Shown here: piece after piece, positions 6,700 to 14,759 of the stretch | How the letters are laid out: each line of letters begins with the position of its first letter | Position numbering within the stretch: the first letter of the stretch is position 1 | Assembly: GCA_025464925.1 (NCBI GenBank) | Contig: JAODMS010000216.1 | Coordinates: 1-31,820, forward strand | Reading direction: 5' to 3' | Origin: Arthrobacter sp. | GTDB lineage: Bacteria; Actinomycetota; Actinomycetes; Actinomycetales; Micrococcaceae | DNA length: 31,820 bases | Program-made: the position numbers and the translations under genes | The notes under the pieces: generated by a model | The model's input: only the letters and a program-made list of their open reading frames with translations | The model's database searches: none | What the model was told of the DNA's origin: nothing

Positions 6700-7050
6700 A
6701 TGAACTCGCTGCCCATACTCGCACCGGCCACGGATGAAGCCTGCTGCTCCCCGGCAGCAATGCCTGCCCTGAGCGCTGAGGAAGCGAAGCAGAAAGCCCT
6801 GGTCTTTAGGGCGCTGGCCGATCCGAACCGGCTGCGGCTGCTCTCCATGGTGAAGGCCGAAGCCTCCGGTGAATCCTGTGTGTGCGACTTGACGGGGCCG
6901 CTGGACCTGGGCCAGCCCACCGTCTCCCACCACCTGAAGATTCTGGTCAAGGCCGGGCTGCTGCACCGTGAAAAGCGTGGCACGTGGGCCTATTACTCCC
7001 TGGTCCCCGGCGCCCTGGAAGAGACGGCCGGACTCCTGGCGACCCTGTGA
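6700..7050 (+). CDS. arsR: ArsR/SmtB-family arsenite-responsive repressor
   Basis: 116 aa. The winged helix covers residues about 30-105: FRALADPNRLRLLSM, then LDLGQPTVSHHLKILVKAGLL as the recognition helix and a GTWAYYSL wing. Candidate metalloid ligands are the N-terminal pair Cys15-Cys16 (EACCSPA) and Cys60/Cys62 (ESCVCDLT). An N-terminal CC pair plus a Cys near residue 55-60 is the arrangement I recall for the Corynebacterium ArsR type rather than the E. coli type. It is expected to bind the ATTGA-N6-TCAAT repeats here and at 4975-4990 and release on As(III)/Sb(III). The stop overlaps the GTG of the following arsN remnant (GTGA). Confidence 0.93.
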   Translation: MNSLPILAPATDEACCSPAAMPALSAEEAKQKALVFRALADPNRLRLLSMVKAEASGESCVCDLTGPLDLGQPTVSHHLKILVKAGLLHREKRGTWAYYSLVPGALEETAGLLATL

Positions 7051-7319
7051 CAGCGCCGGAACCGTCCGCGCCCACGATCCGTCCCATGCGCGAGGACGAC
7101 TGGTCGGCCGTCCAGGAGATCTACCGTGAAGGAATCGCCACCGGCCATGCCACCTTCGAATCAGAGGCCCCCGACTGGGACCAGTTCGACACCTCCAGGC
7201 TGCCCCGTCACCGGCTCGTCGCCGGGCGCAGGAACCGCATCGCCAGGATGACCCACGGGCCGCTCACCGGGCAGTGGCGCGACACAGTCCTGATCGAACG
7301 CCGCTCCCCCGCCACCTGA
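7047..7319 (+). pseudogene. Internally deleted GNAT N-acetyltransferase (ArsN-like)
   Basis: A GTG at 7047 overlaps the arsR stop. The first ~55 residues match the start of GNAT enzymes of the ArsN/phosphinothricin-acetyltransferase type (TIRPMREDDWSAVQEIYREG, then IATGHATFESEAPDWDQF, RLPRHRLVA). The last ~33 match the family C-terminus (RNRIARMTHGPLTGQWRDTVLIERRS). The core between them, which holds the acetyl-CoA-binding motif, is absent: the ORF is about 90 residues against about 165-180 expected. The deletion is in frame, so a short protein may be made but cannot be an acetyltransferase. ArsN is thought to acetylate organoarsenicals or related compounds. Confidence 0.7.
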
Positions 7320-7339
7320 ACTGCCACTTGTCCTGTTCC

Positions 7340-7664
7340 TCACTCGTGTTCGGTAAAGAGCAGCCGGCGCAAATATTGGATAGCGCTCCTCTCGCCTCGG
7401 CTGTAGCGAACTCTCATGCAGCGTTCCATTACTTCAATGGCCGCAAGGTCTGATAGTCCTCGCGTAATCCTCTCCCTTGCCCCGTTGTTCCTGGCGCACC
7501 GCAACTGGAGTCGCCCGGGCGACTGCGAACGCATCCGCATACCCTTCGTAACCTCGAGAGATAGCTAACTGCTGCGGTATCGGCTGGCGGTCTTTTATGC
7601 CCGTGATGATGACAGGAAGGGCTTCGGTCCTGGTCCATACCTCCAACTCGCGCAGCTCGTGCAT
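7340..7664 (-). pseudogene. Hypothetical gene with a frameshift
   Basis: From ATG 7664 (GGAG 7 nt upstream) the frame reads a plausible protein start (HELRELEVWTRTEALPVIIT..QQLAISRGYEGYADAFAVARAT) and stops at 7434. A second frame, ending at 7340, carries on from about 7450 with ITRGLSDLAAIEVMERCM and ends YLRRLLFTEHE. Shifting one base in the ACTATCAGAC stretch joins the two into a ~107-residue protein. I do not recognise the family. It converges on the arsN remnant. Support is only coding-like composition and the RBS. Confidence 0.35.
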
Positions 7665-7824
7665 CAGCACTCTCCATGACCCAGTGTGCGGTCACCGAAG
7701 GCCCACCATTGGCCATATATCCACGGACGCCCGCAGGAACACTGACCGGGACGTCGCCCTCTTTGACCTCGGCCGTGCGGGGGCATGACGTCGCCCGCAA
7801 GGTTCCGCATTGCGGTCGAGCTTC

Positions 7825-7926
7825 CATACGGTGTATGGTTGCCATTCCATACGGCGTACGTTTCCGTGGTGCATCCCCGCGTCGCCGGCGCCCCTCCCCA
7901 TCCCGCCCCGTACAGAGGAGCAACCT
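7825..7926 (+). promoter_or_regulatory. Diverged copy of the P450 promoter: two TetR-type operators and RBS leader
   Basis: Two palindromic boxes, CATACGGTGTATG (7825-7837) and CATACGGCGTACG (7848-7860), 23 bp apart, followed by a leader that matches the P450 leader closely and ends in AGAGGAGCAACCT just before the ATG at 7927. The boxes match those at 11303-11337, so the same TetR protein should bind here. Confidence 0.65.
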
Positions 7927-7961
7927 ATGACCATCCAGTCCGAGAACGACCTGCGACCCAT
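7847..7961 (+). repeat. Direct repeat, copy 1 (P450 promoter/leader/first codons)
   Basis: About 115 bp similar to 11324-11439: operator box, leader, RBS and the first 11 codons (M-T-I-Q-S-E-N-D-L-R-P). The coding part is identical over 35 bases; the leader differs by scattered substitutions and small indels. The repeat ends exactly at the CCCAT shared by both junctions. Confidence 0.85.
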
Positions 7962-8820
7962 GACAACGCCTGAAAAGAACCCCACCGAAGCGCTGCTCTG
8001 CGACTCCTGCGGCCAACTGCCCCATCCCTCGAAAACCCGTCTTACCCTGGCCAACGTCACAGCCATGCTGCCGATTGAGCTGTTGGTTCACGCCGCTGTA
8101 GTGAACGCGGCACTGCCTTATGTGCTGAAGGTACTGGTCCTGACCTTGACGGCCACTGTGCTGGTGATTTGGATCGCCGAGCCCTCCGTCCGGCGCACGT
8201 TGCGGGGCTGGTTGCACGTACCGGCCCTGCGCCACCGGCGCCGGCTGCACGACTCTGCAGCCCTGTGGCGGGTCCGCACTCTAATCGATGACAGCAACGA
8301 GGGGCAGGAGAAACTGGTAGAGGCCGTCTCCCGTGTCGACGCCGAGATCCTCGCATCCCGGAGTCACGCCGTTGCCGGCGGGATGCTGGATGAACTGGTC
8401 GTCTCCGCGCCGGATCATGTCACCCACGCGGAACTGCTCGCTGCCGCCGCCGGGGGCGGAGGACGGGATGTCCGAGCGTGGCCGGCGACAGCCCTAACCG
8501 TGGCGGACGGCCAGACTAAGGCTCTTGCCCTGGCCCTGCGGGTCGTGGAGGACCCGGGCGAACTCGAACTCGCGGTCGCCGAACTGCTCGACGCCGAACC
8601 CGTCGCGACTTCCACCGGCGACAGCACCGCATCCGCGGCTAGCCAACCGGCATGTGATGGGACCGTGCTGAAAATACCATCCCCCTGGCATGGACCCCTC
8701 GGCTTCTCCCGTCCCTGGGCGCCCTTCACCCCGGCCGAATCTGCCCGGGCGCATCGGCTAGCCGAGCTCGCCGAGCTCACTGAATTGACACGAAAACACC
8801 CAGTACGCCCTCGGCAGTAG
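7927..8820 (+). CDS. Chimeric membrane/ACT-like protein behind a captured P450 leader
   Basis: 297 aa from ATG 7927. Its first 11 residues are the N-terminus of the P450 at 11405. Another ATG at 7960 (M-T-T-P-E-K-N) probably marks the native start. After that: a CDSC pair near 20-25, one or two hydrophobic helices (LPYVLKVLVLTLTATVLVIWIAEPS) followed by VRRTLRGWLHVPAL, a pattern I know from the membrane tail of antibiotic-biosynthesis-monooxygenase-type proteins, then a segment (LWRVRTLIDDSNEGQEKLVEAVSRVD..SHAVAGGMLDELVV) that reads like an ACT domain. The C-terminus is low-complexity Ala/Ser/Pro. Function is unknown; an integral-membrane protein with a small-molecule-binding domain is inferred. 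Expression should follow the TetR regulon. Confidence 0.6.
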   Translation: MTIQSENDLRPMTTPEKNPTEALLCDSCGQLPHPSKTRLTLANVTAMLPIELLVHAAVVNAALPYVLKVLVLTLTATVLVIWIAEPSVRRTLRGWLHVPALRHRRRLHDSAALWRVRTLIDDSNEGQEKLVEAVSRVDAEILASRSHAVAGGMLDELVVSAPDHVTHAELLAAAAGGGGRDVRAWPATALTVADGQTKALALALRVVEDPGELELAVAELLDAEPVATSTGDSTASAASQPACDGTVLKIPSPWHGPLGFSRPWAPFTPAESARAHRLAELAELTELTRKHPVRPRQ

Positions 8821-8873
8821 AAAACCGGGAGGTGTCGTACCCGCAGCGGGAACCGCACCGAAAGGAGACAATC

Positions 8874-9134
8874 ATGGCTGCAGCCCAGTCCTCACTTATC
8901 CGCTCATGCTCGGAACTTTTTTACGGGGATGAGATCGAAGCCTGGCGCTTCGGCAAACTCCTGCACCGGGGAAGGGTGACCCAGACCCTGATGTCCGTGG
9001 AGATGTTTTGGATCATTTGCTCAAGGACCGGAACTCGCAAGCTCGTGAACATGGAGGCGGCCGCCATTCTCCGGATTGCAGCGGCACCCGGAGATGCGAG
9101 ATCGGCGGCATTGCCGTCGTCATCCAGTTGGTGA
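8874..9134 (+). CDS. Small hypothetical protein
   Basis: 86 aa. AAGGAGA lies 7 nt upstream of ATG 8874, a very good RBS, and the gene follows the chimeric ORF by 53 bp, so they may be co-transcribed. The first 55 residues look protein-like (SELFYGDEIEAWRFGKLLHRGRVTQ, then EMFWIICSRTGTRKLVNMEAAAIL); the end is an Ala/Ser-rich tail that may be frame-degraded. There are no membrane segments or cofactor motifs. I do not recognise the family. Confidence 0.55.
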   Translation: MAAAQSSLIRSCSELFYGDEIEAWRFGKLLHRGRVTQTLMSVEMFWIICSRTGTRKLVNMEAAAILRIAAAPGDARSAALPSSSSW

Positions 9135-9740
9135 GACCTTCCAATTTGGCCGCAATGTGTGCCAGCGAGTTCAATCGGACACCGTCGAGGCCGCATACAA
9201 CCGAGCCAAGCGACATTTCGCCGCTGCAGGTCCTGAGCCGCCGCCTGACACCCTAGGGCGCGAGGCTGGCGGACGCCGCAATGAGGGACCTGCTTGTCCA
9301 ACCGCTCTGCGAAAGCGACTCCAAGCTGCTGGCTCAGCTCCTCCGGTCGTTGTTGGTCATGCTTGAGAGGCACGCACAGGACCAGACCTAGCCCCCCGGC
9401 AAAAAGATCGGGTCCAAACCACGGCGGCCAACTCTGGCGGGCCTCAGCTCCGATCCGGGACGGTACCGATTTTGCGTGGCGGAGAAGGTTTGCCGCCGCG
9501 CTTCCGATGGTGAATCACTGCGCAAATACCCTCTATGACAATTCGACGGCTGCGAAGAGGAAGTCAAAGACCACTGGGTTGCTCCCTAAGTCCCAAGAAA
9601 ACGCCCGAGCCCCACATCCGTCCGGCCCGACCATACTCCGACGACGGCCCTTCGCGCACTCCACCCATACACAGACCCAATGGCTTCATGCCCCCTTACC
9701 GTAATTGCGTTGAGCTTAGCCCGGCGCCGACTCAGTACGG
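9135..9740 (+). other. Gene-free or decayed stretch
   Basis: Several overlapping frames on both strands up to about 150 codons, none with a recognisable domain, RBS or coding-like composition. It ends in CT-rich, poorly structured sequence. It is probably old decayed coding DNA between the TetR-regulated cluster copies. Confidence 0.5.
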
Positions 9741-9897
9741 TTAGACGGTATCAACGCAGTAGCGGCGCTTGCCGTTGCGGGTGTCCTCGTAGATGCCGCC
9801 GTTCTTTTCGATCGTCGCCCGTGAGCCGGGGTTGTTCTCATCGCATGTGACCTGGGAGATTCCCAGTTCCCGTGCCACTGGTAACGCATCGGCCAGC
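9741..9897 (-). pseudogene. GNAT acetyltransferase, C-terminal fragment
   Basis: The minus-strand frame ends at TAA 9741-9743 and reads LADALPVARELGISQVTCDENN, PGSRATIEKNGGIYEDTR, NGKRRYCVDTV. The V-x-C-D-x-N-N-x-x-S-x-x-x-I-E-x-N-G-G pattern is the C-terminal third of a GNAT N-acetyltransferase. The 5' part is missing: at about 9893-9900 the sequence switches to a polymerase fragment on the other strand. Confidence 0.7.
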
Positions 9898-10228
9898 GCC
9901 CACTGCCGATCCTGTCCTGCTCACCAAAGCCGCCCACGCACTCCTGCCCCTCATTCATGAGGGCATCAGGTACGCCCGGGCCGGGATCATGGTCACCGAC
10001 CTGCGGCCCACCGGCAACCAGGCACCCCTGGCCCTGTTCGAGAACCCGCACGAGGAACGCCGCGTCGGCACCCTCCTGGAAAAGGTCACCCGCCGGTACG
10101 GGCGCGGCTCCATCGGCCTCGGCCACGCCGGCATACGTGGCGGACCGGACTGGACCATGAAACGGGACATGCTCTCCCCCCGCTACACCACCCGCTGGGA
10201 CGAACTCCCCCTCGTCAAAGCCGCCTGA
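9893..10228 (+). pseudogene. UmuC/DinP Y-family DNA polymerase, C-terminal fragment
   Basis: About 110 residues: TADPVLLTKAAHALLPLIHEG, IRYARAGIMVTDLRP, EERRVGTLLEKVTRRYGRGSIGLGHAGI, and the end MKRDMLSPRYTTRWDELPLVKA. The final S-P-R-Y-T-T-R-W-D-E-L-P is the DUF4113-like tail of UmuC proteins that act in SOS translesion synthesis. The catalytic palm is missing, and the 5' boundary abuts the GNAT fragment of the opposite strand, so this is a rearranged remnant. Confidence 0.75.
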
Positions 10229-10574
10229 ACCAGACCCACCCGCACGGCAGCGTCCAGGCCCTGCCCACCGCCGGACGCTGCGGTTCCCGGGACCGTTCGA
10301 GACCATCCAGGCGAGAGAACCAGCGGCAAGCGGCAAGGTGAGCGCGAGGTGGCGTAGGGCAGGCCGTGCCCGTGGAGCGCGCACGTGGATCCGCCGACGG
10401 TGTACACCATCAGGTCGGCCACCAGATCGGTCGCCCAGCCGCAGCACACCGCGCATCTGCAGCAGCCGCATGGAGAGGGCCTCTGCGGAAGTGATGGGCG
10501 CCTCCTCATGCGTTGCGGCCTGAACCCGCCCGACCACGGGCGCTCTCAGGCCGCGACGCTTCAGGACTGCACAA
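10229..10574. other. No convincing gene
   Basis: Open frames on both strands exist, but none shows a domain or RBS. The minus-strand frame with EALSMRLLQMRGVLRLGDR might be a decayed gene end. Nothing else is seen. Confidence 0.4.
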
Positions 10575-11237
10575 TCAGTGGTCGGCGCCTGGGCCGTCAC
10601 CATCGGCAGCGAGTTGGCTCTCCAAGCCCAGGATGATCGTGTCCAGCGTCAGGCGGAAGACGCGGTTCTCGTCACGGCCTGGAGGGTTGAGCCCGTCTTC
10701 GCCGACAGTGGGGGGTTTGAGACTCGACCACCGGTCAAGCGCGCCGTTGAGTTCGGCGGTGAGGACACCGGTGATGACGGCGCCCACGAGAGCGGTGAAA
10801 TGCGGGAGTTCCGAGTGCGGCACTCCTGCGGCGTCCAAGATCGCGGTGAGCTCAATCCAGAACGGGTCTTCGGGCTGGATGAAGTCCACCTGGTGGCTGA
10901 ACGAGTAGCCCATGAGCATGGGGTGGCGGTGCGCCAGCGTCCGGAAATCCATGGCGAGCCGGCGGAGGCGCTCCTGCCAGGGAGCGTCCTCCAGCGTCAC
11001 GGTGCGGAACTGGGTGCCGACCATTCTGGCCACGCCGCGCAGCACGGCGTCCTTGTTCGGCACGTGGTGGTACAGCGACATCGGGTTCGCATCCAGCGCG
11101 GTCGCGAGTTTGCGCATGGTAAGCGCCTCGACCCCGTCCGTGTCGATGAGCCGCAGGGCGGCGGCATAAATCCCCGCCTCGGTCAGAGGTACCTCTCTCT
11201 TCCTGGTTCCCCGGGAGGGACTCTTCACCTTTTCCAT
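10575..11237 (-). CDS. TetR/AcrR-family repressor of the P450 cluster
   Basis: 220 aa. The N-terminal helix-turn-helix at residues 16-65 reads PLTEAGIYAAALRLIDTDGVEALTMRKLATALDANPMSLYHHVPNKDAVL, with the typical recognition helix (M-S-L-Y-H-H-V). The rest is a helical ligand-binding domain of TetR_C type (ALVGAVITGVLTAELNGALD). It is divergent from the CYP102 gene, with palindromic boxes between them; the expected role is to repress both genes and release on a hydrophobic substrate. The ATG at 11237 is preceded by a short leader; a GTAT/ATAC-type inverted motif also overlaps it. Confidence 0.85.
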   Translation of the reverse strand: MEKVKSPSRGTRKREVPLTEAGIYAAALRLIDTDGVEALTMRKLATALDANPMSLYHHVPNKDAVLRGVARMVGTQFRTVTLEDAPWQERLRRLAMDFRTLAHRHPMLMGYSFSHQVDFIQPEDPFWIELTAILDAAGVPHSELPHFTALVGAVITGVLTAELNGALDRWSSLKPPTVGEDGLNPPGRDENRVFRLTLDTIILGLESQLAADGDGPGADH

Positions 11238-11256
11238 ACCCGGACCGTATCAGATT

Positions 11257-11337
11257 CGTACAGCGTATGAAAATTATTCGGGCGAGGTTGCGGTCAACCT
11301 TTCATACGCTGTATGTTTAATTTCCATACGCCGTATG
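11257..11337. promoter_or_regulatory. TetR operators between tetR and the CYP102 gene
   Basis: Three related palindromes: CGTACAGCGTATG (11257-11269, near tetR), CATACGCTGTATG (11303-11315) and CATACGCCGTATG (11325-11337). The last two are 22 bp apart, about two helical turns. The placement suggests autorepression at the first and P450 repression at the other two. Confidence 0.75.
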
Positions 11338-11439
11338 TTTCCATGGTGCACCCCCGCATCGCCGGCGCCCTTGCCCATCCCCGCCCTGTACCGAGGAGCA
11401 ACCTATGACCATCCAGTCCGAGAACGACCTGCGACCCAT
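11324..11439 (+). repeat. Direct repeat, copy 2 (native P450 promoter/leader/first codons)
   Basis: Matches 7847-7961 as described there. It includes the RBS (CGAGGAGCAACCT) and the first 11 codons of the CYP102 gene. This copy is continuous with the full P450 gene, so it is taken as the source. Confidence 0.85.
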
Positions 11440-14400
11440 CCGGTCTCCGCGTGGTGTGCCGCTCTTCGGCCACACCCCGCAGATCCCCAGCACCAACCCG
11501 GTGGAGTACTTCGGCGAACTGTCCAAGCAGTTTTCCGAGGGGCTCTACAGCATGAAGATCGCCGACATTGAGCAGGTCTTCGTCTGGGACCCGGACCTGG
11601 TGGCCGAGGTCTGCGACGAGACCCGGTTCTTCAAGAAAATCGACAAGACGCCGCTCGCCCATGTCCGCGACTACGCGGGAGCCGGCCTGTTCACGGCCCA
11701 CCAGCACGAGGAGGAATGGGGCATGGCGCACCGTGTCCTCCTCCCGGCCTTCAGTCAACGGGCGATGAAGGGCTACTACGGGCAGATGCTGGAGATCGCC
11801 CAGAATTTGGTGGCCAAGTGGGAGCGCAGGGAGGGCCAGTCGGTCAACATCACCGACGACTACACCCGGCTGACCCTGGACACTATCGCCCTGTCGGGGT
11901 TCGGCTACCGGTTCGACTCCTTCGCCAAGGAGGCTCTGCACCCCTTCCTCAACGCGCTGCTGGAGGCGCTGGTTGAGTCGATGCGGCGCTCTCAGGAGCT
12001 GCCGATGATGACCAAGATGCGCAAGGCCGATGACAAGAAGTACCGCGCGAACATCCAGCTGATGCGGGACCTGGTCGAGAGTGTGATCAAGGAGCGCCGT
12101 GAGGGGAAGGGCACCGCCGAGGATGACCTGCTGGGTCTGATGCTGGAGGCCACCGACCCGGAGACCGGCAAGGGGCTGGACGATGACAACGTCCGTGACC
12201 AGGTGGTGACGTTCCTGATCGCCGGTCACGAGACCACCAGTGGTCTGCTGGCGTTCGCGACGTACTCGCTGATGCGTAACCCGCACGTGCTGGCCCAGGC
12301 CTACGCCGAGGTGGACCGACTGCTGCCGGGCGACACGGTCCCGGACTACGACACGATCATGCAGATGGACGTGATCCCGCGCATCCTCGAGGAGACCCTG
12401 CGCCTGTGGGCGCCCATCCCGATGATCGGCAAGTCCCCGCTGGAGGACACCGTCATCGGCGGCTGCTACGAGTTGAAGAAGGGAGCACGGGTCAACATCC
12501 TCAAGGTCCCGCTGCACACCCACCCCAAGGCGTGGGACCGGCCGGAAGAATTCGACATCAACCGGTGGCTGCCGGAGAACCGGATCAACCACCACCCGCA
12601 TGCCTACAAACCGTTCGGCAACGGCGTGCGTGCCTGCATCGGCCGGCAGTTCGCGCTCACCGAGGCCCGCCTGGCCCTCGCGCTGGTGCTGCAGAAGTTC
12701 AAGTTCGCCGACACCAACGACTACAAGATGGACGTCAAGGAGGCCCTGACGCGCAAACCCGCCAGCTTCGAACTGAAAGTGCGGTCCCGTCAGGAGCACG
12801 AGCGGACCGTGTTCGGAGCAGTGGACCTGCAGACCGACGCCGCGCCGGCGCAGGCCTCGGTCAGCGGTGTCGGGGTGAACCTGACCATCGCCTACGGTTC
12901 CAGCCTCGGCTCGTGCGAGGACCTGGCGCGCACGATCGCCGACCGCAGCGAGCGCTCCGGCTTCGGCACCACTCTGGTCGGCCTGGACGAGCTGGGCGAC
13001 AACCTGCCCACCGAGGGCCTGCTCGTCGTGGTGGCTTCCAGCTACAACGGCAAGGCCCCGGATAACGCGCAGCGTTTCGACGACCTGCTCGCTGCCGGAC
13101 TCCCGGAGGGTTCGTTGTCGAACGTGCGGTTCGCGCTGCTGGGGGCCGGCAACACCCAGTGGGTGGCCACCTACCAAAGCTTCCCCAAGCGGATCGAGGA
13201 AGGCCTGCTGGCCGCCGGCGCCACCCCCGTCATCGAGCGCGGCACCGCGGATGCCGCCGGTGACTTCGACGGCATGGCCACCCGCTGGATGGAAACCCTG
13301 TGGGCCACCCTGGCCGAGGAGTACGCCGCCGACACCTCCCAGGCGAGCAGCCCGCGCTTCCAGGTGCAGCTGCTCACCGAGGCGGACGTGCGCCCCGCGA
13401 TCGTCTCCGAGCAGGCCTACCCCCTCACGGTGGTGGCCAACGAGGAACTCGTGGCCGACGCGACCGGCCTGTGGGACTTCAGCCTCGAGCCGCCGCGCCC
13501 GTCGGCGAAGTCCATCACGATCGGGCTCCCGGAGGGTGCCACCTACGAGACCGGCAACCACCTGGCCGTCTTCGCCAAGAACGAACCGGCCCTGGTGAAC
13601 CGCGCCCTCGCGCAGCTCGGGCTCGACCGCGATCAGGTCCTGCGCCTGGACCAGCCCGCCGGCGGCCGCACCCACCTCCCGGTGGGCACCCCCGTGACCG
13701 CAGGACTGCTGCTCACCGAGTTCCTGGAGCTGCAGGACGTGGCCACCCGCTCCCAGATACAGACGCTGGCCGAGCACACCGGGTGCCCGTGGACCCGACC
13801 CCAGCTGCAGGCCTACACAGCCGACACCGCCGAAGCCGAGGAGCGCTATCAGAGTGAAATCCTGGGCAAGCGGGTCTCTGTGCTGGGCCTCCTGGAACGC
13901 TTCCGGGCGGTCGAGCTGCCGCTGGCGGTCTTCCTGGACATGATGGGCCCGATCCGCCCGCGGTTCTACTCCATCTCCTCCGCCCCGCTGGCCATCCCCC
14001 GCCACGTGCGCCTGACCGTGGGCCTGCTGGAAGGCCCGGCCCTGTCTGGTGACGGTCAGTACCGCGGCACCTGCTCGTCCTACATCGGCGGCCTTGAGCC
14101 CGGGGACGTCTTCTACGGCTACGTGCGCGTGCCCTCCCCGACCTTCGCCCCGCCGGCCGACCCCGCCACGCCGCTGATCCTCATCGGCCCCGGCACCGGC
14201 ATCGCACCACTGCGCGGCTTCCTGGAGGAGCGCGCCTCGCAGCACGAGAACGGCACCGAGGTGGGTCTGTCGCAGGTCTTCGTCGGCTGCCGCCACCCGG
14301 AGCACGACTACTTCTACCGGCAGGAGATGCAGGACTGGGAGCAGGCCGGGATCGCCCAGGTGCACACCGCCTACTCCGCGGTGACTGGCCACCCGGCCCG

Positions 14401-14626
14401 GTTCGTCCAGAACGCCATCGCCAACGCCGCCGACACGGTGTGGCAGGCCATTGACGAAGGCGCGTACATCTACGTCTGCGGTGACGGCCGCCGCATGGCG
14501 CCCGCCGTGCGCGAGGCCCTCGCGGCGATCTACCGCGAGCGGACCGGCAGCGATGACGAGGCTGCCCAGCAGTGGCTCGCTCAGCTCGAGGCCGATGAGC
14601 GCTACCAGCAGGACGTCTTCGCCTGA
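11405..14626 (+). CDS. Self-sufficient cytochrome P450/P450-reductase fusion (CYP102 type)
   Basis: 1073 aa, close to the 1048 of P450-BM3. P450 domain, residues 1-about 465: I-helix FLIAGHETTSGLL, ExxR in ILEETLRLW, and heme loop PFGNGVRACIGRQFA with the Cys thiolate ligand. Then a linker, an FMN flavodoxin domain (IAYGSSLGSCEDLARTIADR; ASSYNGKAPDNA), and an FAD/NADPH domain (RFYSISSAPLAIPRHV; GPGTGIAPLRGFLEER; C-terminal LAQLEADERYQQDVFA). Expected reaction: NADPH-dependent hydroxylation of long-chain fatty acids or related lipids with all electron transfer in one chain, in the cytosol. RBS CGAGGAG is 6 nt before the ATG. It is controlled by the divergent TetR. The frame appears intact. Alcohol products would go to the ADH that follows. 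Confidence 0.95.
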   Translation: MTIQSENDLRPIRSPRGVPLFGHTPQIPSTNPVEYFGELSKQFSEGLYSMKIADIEQVFVWDPDLVAEVCDETRFFKKIDKTPLAHVRDYAGAGLFTAHQHEEEWGMAHRVLLPAFSQRAMKGYYGQMLEIAQNLVAKWERREGQSVNITDDYTRLTLDTIALSGFGYRFDSFAKEALHPFLNALLEALVESMRRSQELPMMTKMRKADDKKYRANIQLMRDLVESVIKERREGKGTAEDDLLGLMLEATDPETGKGLDDDNVRDQVVTFLIAGHETTSGLLAFATYSLMRNPHVLAQAYAEVDRLLPGDTVPDYDTIMQMDVIPRILEETLRLWAPIPMIGKSPLEDTVIGGCYELKKGARVNILKVPLHTHPKAWDRPEEFDINRWLPENRINHHPHAYKPFGNGVRACIGRQFALTEARLALALVLQKFKFADTNDYKMDVKEALTRKPASFELKVRSRQEHERTVFGAVDLQTDAAPAQASVSGVGVNLTIAYGSSLGSCEDLARTIADRSERSGFGTTLVGLDELGDNLPTEGLLVVVASSYNGKAPDNAQRFDDLLAAGLPEGSLSNVRFALLGAGNTQWVATYQSFPKRIEEGLLAAGATPVIERGTADAAGDFDGMATRWMETLWATLAEEYAADTSQASSPRFQVQLLTEADVRPAIVSEQAYPLTVVANEELVADATGLWDFSLEPPRPSAKSITIGLPEGATYETGNHLAVFAKNEPALVNRALAQLGLDRDQVLRLDQPAGGRTHLPVGTPVTAGLLLTEFLELQDVATRSQIQTLAEHTGCPWTRPQLQAYTADTAEAEERYQSEILGKRVSVLGLLERFRAVELPLAVFLDMMGPIRPRFYSISSAPLAIPRHVRLTVGLLEGPALSGDGQYRGTCSSYIGGLEPGDVFYGYVRVPSPTFAPPADPATPLILIGPGTGIAPLRGFLEERASQHENGTEVGLSQVFVGCRHPEHDYFYRQEMQDWEQAGIAQVHTAYSAVTGHPARFVQNAIANAADTVWQAIDEGAYIYVCGDGRRMAPAVREALAAIYRERTGSDDEAAQQWLAQLEADERYQQDVFA

Positions 14627-14759
14627 TTTCCCAGACGCCGGGAGGGTGCAGCGGTCCCGACACCCCGCACCCTCCCGGCCACCACTCACCCGCGAAACAC
14701 AACACGACACCCATCGGCCCGAACCGCCGGAAAATGCCGCTCACAGAAAGCAAATCACT

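Noticed and set aside
7429..8250. A 273-codon minus-strand frame
   Set aside because: It is antisense to the chimeric membrane ORF and its promoter, with shadow-like Gly/Arg text.
9135..9740. Overlapping ORFs of 60-150 codons on both strands
   Set aside because: No RBS, no motif and Arg/Pro-rich text.
11294..14710. A minus-strand open frame of 1138 codons
   Set aside because: It lies antisense to the intact P450-reductase gene and is low-complexity Val/Gly/Gln/His text, as high-GC shadows are.
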